From: Prolixibacteraceae bacterium
Lineage (GTDB): Bacteria > Bacteroidota > Bacteroidia > Bacteroidales > Prolixibacteraceae
Length of the DNA: 18,985 nucleotides
Direction of reading: 5' to 3'
Assembly (NCBI GenBank): GCA_016930735.1
Contig: JAFGGF010000247.1
Span: 1-18,985 of the forward strand
The notes below the pieces were generated by a model, which searched no databases, was not told the origin of the DNA, and saw only the letters and a program-made list of their open reading frames with translations. Below, piece after piece: positions 6,407-13,460 of the stretch; the first letter of the stretch is position 1, and each line of letters begins with the position of its first letter. Both the position numbers and the translations under genes were made by a program.

Positions 6407-9400
6407 ATGGTCGATATCAAAATAAAAAAAGCAATAATCCTCGGTTCGGGAGCATTAAAAATTGGTGAGGCTGGAGAATTTGATTATTCCGGTTCACAGG
6501 CATTAAAGGCTCTGAAAGAAGAAGGAGTGGAAACAATCCTTATTAATCCGAATATTGCAACTATTCAAACCTCAGAAGACATCGCAGATAAAATATATTT
6601 TCTGCCCGTCACGCCTTTTTTTGTGGAGAAAGTTATTGAAAAAGAAAGGCCACAGGGAATATTACTTGCATTTGGCGGGCAGACCGCCCTTAATTGCGGA
6701 GTGCAGCTTTATGAATCAGGCGTTCTTGAAAAATACAACCTTGAGGTTGTCGGAACTCCGGTTCAGTCGATCATCAATACTGAAGACCGTGATATTTTTG
6801 CCAAAATGCTTGGCGAGATTGATGTGAAAACTCCGGTAAGTATTGCCTGTAAAACCATGGAAGAAGCTGTTGATGCTGCCGGTAAAGTCGGATTTCCGAT
6901 AATAATCCGAGCTGCATATGCACTTGGTGGGCTGGGCAGCGGCTTCTGTGAAAACATAGATGAGCTTAAAGCCCTGGCAGCAAAAGCATTGTCTTATTCG
7001 CCGCAGATTTTGGTTGAAGAATCAATAAAAGGTTGGAAAGAAGTTGAATATGAAGTGGTTCGTGACAAGTATGACAATTGTATTACGGTTTGTAATATGG
7101 AGAATTTCGACCCGCTTGGTATTCATACCGGTGAGAGTATTGTTGTTGCTCCATCACAAACATTGTCAAACAGGGAGTATCATTTACTGAGGGCTATTTC
7201 AATTAAAATTATCAGGAAAGTAGGAGTAATCGGTGAATGCAATGTCCAGTTTGCCCTCGACCCTGATTCAGAAGATTACAGGGTTATTGAAGTAAATGCC
7301 AGGCTTTCACGGTCGTCAGCGCTTGCATCGAAAGCCACCGGGTACCCGCTTGCATTTGTGGCTGCAAAACTGGGGCTGGGTTATGGCCTTCATGAATTAA
7401 AAAATTCCGTAACCAAAGTTACAACAGCCTGTTTTGAGCCGGCACTGGATTATATTGTTGTGAAAATTCCACGTTGGGACCTGAATAAATTTGTGGGTGT
7501 CTCAAAAGATATCGGAAGTTCGATGAAAAGCGTTGGGGAGATTATGGCAATCGGCAGGTCGTTTGAAGAAGCCATTCAGAAGGGTATCAGGATGGTTGGA
7601 TTGGGGATGCACGGTTTTGTTGGTAATTCAGGTGAAATTCAACTTGATGAAGTTGAAAAAGAACTGGTTTCGCCTACCGACAGAAGGATTTTTGCTATTG
7701 CCGAAGCTTTTAAAAGGGGGTATTCAATTGATGAGATTTTTGAAAGAACCAAAATTGACCGATGGTTCCTGCAGAAACTCAATAATATTTATAAAATCAG
7801 GGAAGAACTGGATCAGATAGATTCAATAGATGTATTACCGGATGAACTTTTAATAAAAGCAAAAAAAGCCGGTTTTTCAGACTTTCAGATTGCAAGATTG
7901 GTCGAAAAGAGCCCGAATCATAAAATTCATGATGATTTAATCAGGGTAAGGAACTTACGAAAATCGAAGGGAATTGTCCCGGTAGTTAAACAAATCGACA
8001 CACTTGCCGGTGAATATCCGGCTCAAACCAATTATTTATATCTTACTTACAATGGAATAGAAAACGATGTAAATTATTTAGGCGATAAAAAATCTGTTAT
8101 TGTTCTGGGATCAGGAGCATATCGTATTGGTAGTTCGGTTGAATTCGACTGGTGTAGTGTAAATGCAATCAACACTATCAAAGAAAATGGATACCGTTCG
8201 GTAATGCTGAATTACAATCCGGAAACGGTAAGTACCGATTACGATAATTGCGACAGGTTATATTTCGATGAACTTTCATTTGAAAGGGTGATGGATGTTA
8301 TTGAACTCGAAAATCCTTACGGAACAGTTGTTTCCATGGGAGGACAGATTCCAAACAACCTGGCAATGAAACTTCACCGGATGAATGTTCCTATTCTGGG
8401 GACATCGCCTGTAAAAATTGACAATGCTGAAGACCGTGAAAAATTCTCTTCACTGCTCGACAGCCTCGGAGTTGACCAGCCTCGCTGGGCACGGCTTTCA
8501 ACCATTGAGGAAATTAACAAATTTATCGATGTTGTTGGGTTCCCGGTGCTGATCAGACCATCGTATGTACTTTCTGGAGCAGCAATGAAAGTGGTTTCGA
8601 ACCATGACCAGTTGGAGCATTTCCTGATGGAAGCAGCCAATGTATCAAAAGAACATCCTGTGGTTGTTTCTGAATTTATTGAGGAAGCAAAAGAAATTGA
8701 AATAGATGCAGTCGCCAGGGAAGGTGAAATAATTGCATATGCCATTTCAGAACATGTTGAATTTGCGGGTGTCCATTCAGGTGATGCAACCATTGTTTTC
8801 CCTCCTCAGAAATTGTATGTTGAAACAATCAGGAGAATAAAAAAGATTTCACGGAAAATTGCCAAAGGATTGGAAATTTCCGGCCCGTTTAATATGCAGT
8901 TCCTTGCAAAAGATAACGATATAAAAGTAATTGAATGCAACCTTAGAGCTTCAAGGAGTTTCCCGTTTGTCTCAAAGGTTATGAAAATCAACCTGATTGA
9001 TATAGCAACAAAAGTAATGCTTGGAATACCGGTTGAAAAACCGGATAAATCATTGTTTGAACTTGATCATGTGGGAGTAAAGGCACCACAGTTTTCTTTT
9101 GCGCGTTTGTTGAATGCCGACCCGGTACTTGGAGTGGATATGGCATCTACAGGCGAAGTTGGCTGTATCGGAGAATCCTATTATGAAGCAATCCTGAAAT
9201 CGATGCTTTCGGTTGGTTATACCATCCCAAAGAAAAATATCTTATTCTCTTCAGGTCCGTCTCGTTCGAAGGTTGAATTACTTGCCAGTGCAAGGATGTT
9301 AAAAGAACGTGGTTTTAATTTATTCGCTACAGAAGGAACCCATCGTTTCCTGATGGATAATGGTGTAGAAAACACTCTGCTCCACTGGCCCGATGAACAT

Positions 9401-9640
9401 GACAGGCATCCTAATACTATTGAATATATTCGCAGTAAAAAACTTGACCTTATAATTAATATTCCCAAAAACTATACTTCAAGGGAACTAAAAAATGGTT
9501 ATCAGATCAGAAGGAACTCAATTGATTTTAATATACCATTAATTACAAATGCACGCGTTGCAAGTGCATTCATTTATGCAATATGTAAAATAGATAAGGA
9601 AGATATTTCGATAAAAAGCTGGGAAGAGTATTCAGCATAA
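6407..9640 (+). CDS. carB: Carbamoyl-phosphate synthase large subunit
   Basis: This makes carbamoyl phosphate from bicarbonate, ammonia and two ATP, for citrulline formation and pyrimidine synthesis. I use the ATG at 6407 (1077 residues, MVDIKIKKAIILGSG) rather than the in-frame TTG at 6386, because the conserved sequence starts right after it and the length then matches the usual 1070-1080. The order is carboxyphosphate ATP-grasp half (about 1-400), oligomerisation domain (400-550), carbamate ATP-grasp half (about 550-930, beginning VIVLGSGAYRIGSSVEFD), and a C-terminal MGS-like allosteric domain (about 935-1077). Both GSG/EFD repeats are intact, showing the internal duplication. The allosteric domain includes the ATEGTHRFL region, the binding site for nucleotide or ornithine effectors in known enzymes. 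It is transcribed with carA. Confidence 0.97.
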   Translation: MVDIKIKKAIILGSGALKIGEAGEFDYSGSQALKALKEEGVETILINPNIATIQTSEDIADKIYFLPVTPFFVEKVIEKERPQGILLAFGGQTALNCGVQLYESGVLEKYNLEVVGTPVQSIINTEDRDIFAKMLGEIDVKTPVSIACKTMEEAVDAAGKVGFPIIIRAAYALGGLGSGFCENIDELKALAAKALSYSPQILVEESIKGWKEVEYEVVRDKYDNCITVCNMENFDPLGIHTGESIVVAPSQTLSNREYHLLRAISIKIIRKVGVIGECNVQFALDPDSEDYRVIEVNARLSRSSALASKATGYPLAFVAAKLGLGYGLHELKNSVTKVTTACFEPALDYIVVKIPRWDLNKFVGVSKDIGSSMKSVGEIMAIGRSFEEAIQKGIRMVGLGMHGFVGNSGEIQLDEVEKELVSPTDRRIFAIAEAFKRGYSIDEIFERTKIDRWFLQKLNNIYKIREELDQIDSIDVLPDELLIKAKKAGFSDFQIARLVEKSPNHKIHDDLIRVRNLRKSKGIVPVVKQIDTLAGEYPAQTNYLYLTYNGIENDVNYLGDKKSVIVLGSGAYRIGSSVEFDWCSVNAINTIKENGYRSVMLNYNPETVSTDYDNCDRLYFDELSFERVMDVIELENPYGTVVSMGGQIPNNLAMKLHRMNVPILGTSPVKIDNAEDREKFSSLLDSLGVDQPRWARLSTIEEINKFIDVVGFPVLIRPSYVLSGAAMKVVSNHDQLEHFLMEAANVSKEHPVVVSEFIEEAKEIEIDAVAREGEIIAYAISEHVEFAGVHSGDATIVFPPQKLYVETIRRIKKISRKIAKGLEISGPFNMQFLAKDNDIKVIECNLRASRSFPFVSKVMKINLIDIATKVMLGIPVEKPDKSLFELDHVGVKAPQFSFARLLNADPVLGVDMASTGEVGCIGESYYEAILKSMLSVGYTIPKKNILFSSGPSRSKVELLASARMLKERGFNLFATEGTHRFLMDNGVENTLLHWPDEHDRHPNTIEYIRSKKLDLIINIPKNYTSRELKNGYQIRRNSIDFNIPLITNARVASAFIYAICKIDKEDISIKSWEEYSA

Positions 9641-9644
9641 AAAA

Positions 9645-9662
9645 CCCCGCCAAAAGGCGGGG
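9645..9662 (-). terminator. GC-rich intrinsic terminator, effective on the minus strand
   Basis: CCCCGCC (9645-9651) and GGCGGGG (9656-9662) form a perfect 7-bp stem with an AAAA loop. On the minus strand it is followed by six T (9639-9644 are A on the plus strand), ideal for ending the small ORF at 9695-9883, which stops 32 nt before it. On the plus strand, just after carB, no T run follows, so it would be a poor terminator there, though it may stabilise the carB 3' end. Confidence 0.8.
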
Positions 9663-9694
9663 CTGAGATATAAACCAAAACTTACTTTATGTAA

Positions 9695-9883
9695 TTAATT
9701 CAGCATCAATTTAAATGACCATTCAATTGTTTCGGGTTCGAAAAACTGGTCAGCCTCAGCCGGAATTTCAACCGGAATTTTAATTTTTACTTTCCAAACC
9801 TTTGTTTTCACCTGTTCCATGTTTCCTAATTTTCTGTATATAATTGCTTTCCGCTTCATCACAAATATTGTTCCATAATTCAT
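9695..9883 (-). CDS. Small protein of unknown function (62 residues)
   Basis: I do not recognise this protein. It opens MNYGTIFVMKRKAII and ends with a lysine/valine-rich strand-like part (VWKVKIKIPVEIP) and an acidic segment (EADQFFEPETIEWSF). A shorter start at the ATG at 9820 would give 41 residues and leave the most protein-like part. There is no signal peptide or clear membrane span. Support for it being real comes from in-frame codons of the same style as its neighbours and from a strong terminator placed 32 nt after its stop on the same strand. No convincing TAnnTTTG promoter is seen upstream. It converges with carB and lies about 130 bp downstream of the HMA lipoprotein gene on the same strand. 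Confidence 0.45.
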   Translation of the reverse strand: MNYGTIFVMKRKAIIYRKLGNMEQVKTKVWKVKIKIPVEIPAEADQFFEPETIEWSFKLMLN

Positions 9884-9971
9884 TCAACAATATACAACAT
9901 TAGATGTGGTTAAACCGGAATTGGTTGCGGATATTAAAATCATTTTATAAACAAAAACCTGTTTAAAACTT

Positions 9972-9999
9972 AAAAGGTGGCCTAAAACAACCACCTTTT
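9972..9999 (-). terminator. Terminator hairpin after the HMA lipoprotein gene
   Basis: AAAAGGTGG (9972-9980) and CCACCTTTT (9991-9999) pair perfectly over 9 bp with a 10-nt loop. It begins 17 nt after the stop of the HMA gene. The minus-strand side continues TTTTAAGTTTT, a fair but interrupted U-tract. It is close to symmetric and might also work on the plus strand. Confidence 0.6.
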
Positions 10000-10016
10000 C
10001 TTAAACTCTGTAATTA

Positions 10017-10328
10017 TCAGAGCTTTCCCGTCACCTCATAACCCCTCTTTTTTATCTTTTCCCTGATTTCAGTTTCATTTGTTTTTGATTTATCATATTT
10101 TACAATTGCAACCGAGTCGGCAAAACTTGCCTTTACGTATTCAATGCCTGCAAGTTCGTTTACTCCCTTGGCAATCGATTCTTCGCAATGTGTACAGGTC
10201 ATACCATTTACATGAAATTTCACTTCAACAATTTCAGGAACTCCGTTAGTTACCTCACTTTTATTTGTTTTTGTATTCTGGCATGAAAACACCATAAAAA
10301 CCATCAATATTAATAAAACCTGCTTCAT
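10017..10328 (-). CDS. Lipoprotein with heavy-metal-associated (HMA) domain
   Basis: This 103-residue protein begins with a short lipoprotein signal: a hydrophobic stretch (VLLILMVFMVF), then SC at residues 15-16, which would make C16 the acylated cysteine. After a flexible linker, residues 35-103 form an HMA fold with the metal-binding loop GMTCTHC (C45, C48) and the closing strand of the family (KKRGYEVTG). HMA domains bind copper(I) or other soft metals and pass them to partner ATPases or chaperones; the metal here is not determinable. Being lipid-anchored, it probably faces the periplasm rather than acting as a cytosolic chaperone. It lies 5 bp after the DUF302 gene and is probably co-transcribed with it. 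No P-type ATPase is in the window. Confidence 0.85.
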   Translation of the reverse strand: MKQVLLILMVFMVFSCQNTKTNKSEVTNGVPEIVEVKFHVNGMTCTHCEESIAKGVNELAGIEYVKASFADSVAIVKYDKSKTNETEIREKIKKRGYEVTGKL

Positions 10329-10333
10329 TCTAT

Positions 10334-10813
10334 TTACTTTTTAATTATTGGTTCCAGTATCTGTTCATTCTCAACAGCTACCTCCCCCATAATGTTCCGG
10401 ATTTTTTTCCCCATTAATTTTGAAAACATTCCTGCATTTAATCTTGAAATGTATGTTTTACCGTCTTTTGCTTCATAAACTGCCACCCTGCAGGGCATTA
10501 TTGCTGACACTAAACGCTCTTCACTGCCACTTAAAATTTTATTTGCAAACTGAGGTTGGCAAAGTGAAAATACTGTTACCGGTAATACTTCAAATCCATT
10601 TTTCTTCATGGTTGCCTGTAAATCGTATTGATGTGGCATACTCCACTTATATTCAGCAGCTTGTTCAATAATTTTTTCTGTTGTTTCCTTAAAATTCAGT
10701 TTGCTTTCATTAACCAGAAACATTTTTCCCGGCAGGACCAGGACGATCATAACAACTGTTATTATAACACCGGAAATTAAGCCCGTTAAAAACATAGCAA
10801 ATCTATTTTTCAT
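10334..10813 (-). CDS. DUF302 family protein with N-terminal membrane anchor
   Basis: This 159-residue protein has a hydrophobic segment at about residues 7-30, then a DUF302 domain recognisable by MPCRVAVYEAKDGKTYISRLN (about 106-126). It also has the earlier cysteine in SLCQPQ. The two cysteines (about C84 and C107) are in positions commonly occupied in the family. The function of DUF302 is not established, although related proteins often occur beside metal-handling genes. The large domain would face the periplasm if the first segment is an anchor. It is followed after 5 bp by the HMA lipoprotein and preceded by an 89-bp gap after the response regulator, which could hold a promoter and contains an inverted repeat. 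Confidence 0.8.
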   Translation of the reverse strand: MKNRFAMFLTGLISGVIITVVMIVLVLPGKMFLVNESKLNFKETTEKIIEQAAEYKWSMPHQYDLQATMKKNGFEVLPVTVFSLCQPQFANKILSGSEERLVSAIMPCRVAVYEAKDGKTYISRLNAGMFSKLMGKKIRNIMGEVAVENEQILEPIIKK

Positions 10814-10822
10814 ATTTAATTA

Positions 10823-10858
10823 ATCTGTCAATATTATTTCAAATCGAAATATACAGAT
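10823..10858. repeat. Nested inverted repeats upstream of the DUF302 gene
   Basis: ATCTGT (10823-10828) and ACAGAT (10853-10858) form an outer pair, and ATTTC (10836-10840) and GAAAT (10846-10850) an inner one. This may be an operator for the adjacent regulator or an RNA hairpin, but the two pairs do not share a centre and AT-rich DNA makes such pairs common. Confidence 0.3.
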
Positions 10859-10902
10859 ATAACAATATGTTCTTAAAAATGTTTTGGGAAAGAATATGGA
10901 AA

Positions 10903-11616
10903 TCAGGTATTACTATTTGTCTCTATTAATTTTTGAACCTCTGTCTTATACAGCCTTCCAATTGGAAGTTTCTTTTTCCCAATCTCAATAAATCCGGGGC
11001 CAATTGTATTTATTTTCCTGATTGAAACAATATATCCTCTGTGAATCCTTAAAAATTTATCCTTTGGCAATAAATCAGCAATTGCCCCTATCCTCTCTTT
11101 TGTAGTAATTTTGCCCGATTCCGTAAAAACGATAATATAATCTCCGAGGCTTTCAAACCAAAGAATATCATCCAGGTCGATTTTATGGAACTTTTTATCA
11201 GCCTTTAAAAACACAGCTTGGTTGGTTATTTTTTTTTCAGAATCATAATTCCCTGAAATATTATTGTTGATTTCCAGGAACCTGTTAATTGATTTTGCAA
11301 ATCGTTCAATCGAGAAAGGTTTTACCAGGTAATCAACTACATTCAGGTCGAATGCTTCAACTGCATAATCACGGTAGGCAGTTGTAAAAATCACGCCCGG
11401 AGGATGAGCCAGCGACCTGATAAATTCGATACCGGTAATCCGTGGCATCTGAATATCGCAGAACATCAGGTCAAATTTCTGTTTCGATAAAACAGTCATT
11501 GCCTCAAGAGCATTGGAGCACTCTGCCGATATTTCAAATTCATTAAAATGCTCCAGATAACCTTTGATTATCCTTCGTGCAATCGGCTCATCATCAATAA
11601 CGATACATTTGTACAT
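10903..11616 (-). CDS. LytTR-family response regulator
   Basis: This is the transcription factor partner of the kinase encoded just upstream. The receiver domain (about 1-120) has the acid cluster DDE at 8-10, phospho-acceptor D54 in FCDIQMP and the switch lysine K99 in DYLVKPF. A LytTR DNA-binding domain follows (about 132-231), with FESLGDYIIVF and FLRIHRGYIVSIRKI. I take the ATG at 11616 (237 residues, MYKCIVIDDEP) rather than the TTG at 11634, because the receiver fold starts there. A GGAGG sequence also lies about 6 nt before it, rare in this phylum. The start lies one base after the kinase stop (TGATATG), so the two are coupled. Likely targets include neighbouring genes, which is inference. 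Confidence 0.93.
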   Translation of the reverse strand: MYKCIVIDDEPIARRIIKGYLEHFNEFEISAECSNALEAMTVLSKQKFDLMFCDIQMPRITGIEFIRSLAHPPGVIFTTAYRDYAVEAFDLNVVDYLVKPFSIERFAKSINRFLEINNNISGNYDSEKKITNQAVFLKADKKFHKIDLDDILWFESLGDYIIVFTESGKITTKERIGAIADLLPKDKFLRIHRGYIVSIRKINTIGPGFIEIGKKKLPIGRLYKTEVQKLIETNSNT

Positions 11617-11617
11617 A

Positions 11618-12697
11618 TCACTCCTCCAGTTCAATAGTTAAATTTACTGAATAGAATTCTTTTTTATCCTCAATCTGCAAATCGAATTTTCCGGGATAAA
11701 TCAGTTCCAGCCGTTTTTTTACGTTAACCAATCCAATCCCTTTTTTATTATCTGCAATTTTAATTAATGGCTTCGAGTTTTTTATTTCGAAAAAAAGTTC
11801 ATTCTTTTCCAAAGAAAAAGAAAGGGAAACCGTGCCGATATCAGGATGATTACTAACTCCGTGTTTAAATGCATTTTCGACAAACGGCAATAAAATTAAA
11901 GGGGCAATCTTTAATTGACCTGTGTCCTCCCCAATATTTAATTCAAGTTGTAATTTCTCGGAATACCTGATTTTTTCAATTTCAATATAGTTAACAATAT
12001 TTTGAATTTCTTCAGATAAGAGTACTCGTTTTTCTTCGCAACGGTAAAGTATATAATCCAGAATTTCGGAAAGCCGAAGTACAAGAGCCGGGGCATCATC
12101 CGATTTTTCAAGGGTTAGCCCGTAAAGATTATTAAGCGTATTAAACAGGAAATGCGGATGTATCTGAGCCTTTAAAAGTTTCAATTCTGCTTCTTTCAGT
12201 TTCAATTCAGTTGAAAGCCTGTCTTTTTCAATTTGATTCTTTTCCTGTTGAATATAAAATGTCCTTTTTACCTGTTTGATTGCGATGGCAAGAAAAATAA
12301 CAAAATTCAGGGTAATTACATGCAGTTCAGGATGTAAGGCAGAAGGTTCAATTACATTATATATTTTAACTCCGGAAATTAAAACAAGCATGATGATCAA
12401 AGATGAACACCACAAATAAAAAATCAGCGTATAAAAACTGAAAAGGAAAAACCGTCCGTACTTTTTATTCCACAGATATTTTGGGATAAGAAAGTAATTG
12501 AAAAAATAAGTGGAAATGATCGCCAGCGGGAAAAAACCGGCTGTAAAAATAATGCTGATCTCCCTGATTGTACTGTTCCAGCTAAAGACAAAATAATCGA
12601 AAATAAAAATAACTACCCAGAATCCTAAATGGGAAATTATCCTGAGAAATTGTGAATTAAAATTTATTTCCGGCAATTTTAATTTTATATCTGCCAC
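11618..12697 (-). CDS. LytS-like membrane sensor histidine kinase
   Basis: This 359-residue kinase has four predicted membrane spans (about 20-40, 48-70, 83-108 and 124-142), then a charged coiled linker (about 145-177) and a kinase core of the LytS/YehU type. The phospho-acceptor motif is QIHPHFLFNTLNNL with H182. The N box is LPFVENAFKHG and the G box GIGLVNVKKRLELIYPG near the C-terminus. There is no separate periplasmic sensor domain, so the signal is probably sensed in or near the membrane. The start is GTG at 12697; no ATG lies before the first membrane span and an upstream in-frame TAA excludes a longer product. It is the first gene of a probable operon with the LytTR regulator. Confidence 0.92.
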   Translation of the reverse strand: MADIKLKLPEINFNSQFLRIISHLGFWVVIFIFDYFVFSWNSTIREISIIFTAGFFPLAIISTYFFNYFLIPKYLWNKKYGRFFLFSFYTLIFYLWCSSLIIMLVLISGVKIYNVIEPSALHPELHVITLNFVIFLAIAIKQVKRTFYIQQEKNQIEKDRLSTELKLKEAELKLLKAQIHPHFLFNTLNNLYGLTLEKSDDAPALVLRLSEILDYILYRCEEKRVLLSEEIQNIVNYIEIEKIRYSEKLQLELNIGEDTGQLKIAPLILLPFVENAFKHGVSNHPDIGTVSLSFSLEKNELFFEIKNSKPLIKIADNKKGIGLVNVKKRLELIYPGKFDLQIEDKKEFYSVNLTIELEE

Positions 12698-12941
12698 AGT
12701 AATAATTTTTTAAGAAGTACAAATTACAACTGTTTTTTCCTGTTCCGAAAAAAAATCGATAAAATACAACATGGCACATTTAAAAATACTTTTTCTTTAC
12801 ATATACAGCAAATTAATTAAATCAGGTTAAAAAGGTTTGATTTTATGCATCCTGCCGATTAAATTTCTTTGTTCGTTTTAAGTAACATAGCTTGCCTGCA
12901 GAAATTTTGATTACTTATTATTAACAATTAAATTTTGAGTC

Positions 12942-13310
12942 ATGAACATATTTGAAATTTACAAAACCGGTGGATTTTATATGAATATCATTTCATTACT
13001 GGCAGTTGTAACAATTATAGTTACTGTAATGAAAGTTACATTAATTGTAAAGAAAAAGGATATTAACCCGAAGCTGCTTGGCCTTATTCTGATGTCGGGT
13101 TCAGTGGCACTGGCTGTCGGAATGTTATCACAAATGGTTGGGATTATCCAGGCTTTGGAAGAGATAAGGGCGGCCTCTGATATTTCACCCCAGATTGTAA
13201 TGAGTGGTGCTATTGTAAGTTTTTATGCTCCTGTCTGGGGATTTATTGTCTTTATTTTTTCTGCCCTGTTTTACTTTATCTTAAAAGAAATAATTCGGGC
13301 AAAGAATTAA
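12942..13310 (+). CDS. Small ExbB/MotA/TolQ-like membrane protein
   Basis: This 122-residue protein has three hydrophobic segments (about 15-37, 44-70 and 94-116). The part SPQIVMSGAIVSFYAPVWGFIVFIFSALF (about 82-110) resembles the pore-forming C-terminal part of ExbB/TolQ/MotA proton-channel proteins, including the serine/proline entry and glycine pattern. It is about half the length of a true ExbB, lacking the large cytoplasmic loop. No ExbD, TonB or MotB partner is next to it. The ATG at 12942 is the first in frame. It is transcribed divergently from the kinase gene and ended by its own terminator at 13336-13371, so it is a single-gene unit. The proton-channel relationship is a family resemblance only. 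Confidence 0.65.
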   Translation: MNIFEIYKTGGFYMNIISLLAVVTIIVTVMKVTLIVKKKDINPKLLGLILMSGSVALAVGMLSQMVGIIQALEEIRAASDISPQIVMSGAIVSFYAPVWGFIVFIFSALFYFILKEIIRAKN

Positions 13311-13335
13311 ACTATTCTTTGTTTTTCAATGGTAT

Positions 13336-13371
13336 AACTTTTCCAAAGTTCTAACTTTTGGAAAAGTTTTT
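13336..13371 (+). terminator. Intrinsic terminator after the ExbB-like gene
   Basis: Arms at 13336-13347 (AACTTTTCCAAA) and 13357-13368 pair perfectly over 12 bp with a 9-nt loop, followed by a T run to 13371. It begins 26 nt after the stop of the plus-strand gene. The reverse side has only two T, so it acts mainly on the plus strand. Confidence 0.85.
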
Positions 13372-13393
13372 ATTAAATTCTTATTGAATTATG

Positions 13394-13420
13394 GATAAAA
13401 ATACAACTTCTATTTTTATC
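13394..13420. repeat. AT-rich inverted repeat between the ExbB-like gene and lon
   Basis: GATAAAAAT (13394-13402) and ATTTTTATC (13412-13420) pair perfectly with a 9-nt loop. It lies 40 bp beyond the lon stop codon. It has no GC in the stem other than the end pair and no clear T-tract, so it may be a weak lon 3' structure. Confidence 0.35.
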
Positions 13421-13460
13421 AGGTAATAACCCAATTATAGATGCTTCGCCCTTGAAATAA

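Noticed and set aside
8374..8793. A 139-residue minus-strand open frame inside carB, and similar long antisense frames elsewhere
   Set aside because: These are shadows of strongly conserved genes on the opposite strand, with no family motif or regulatory context.
11617..11634. TTG start giving the LytTR regulator six extra residues
   Set aside because: The ATG at 11616 lies at the start of the receiver fold and has a GGAGG just before it.
12771..12830. A 19-residue plus-strand ORF (MAHLKILFLYIYSKL...) between the kinase and the ExbB-like gene
   Set aside because: It is very short and AT-driven, with no promoter or terminator of its own.
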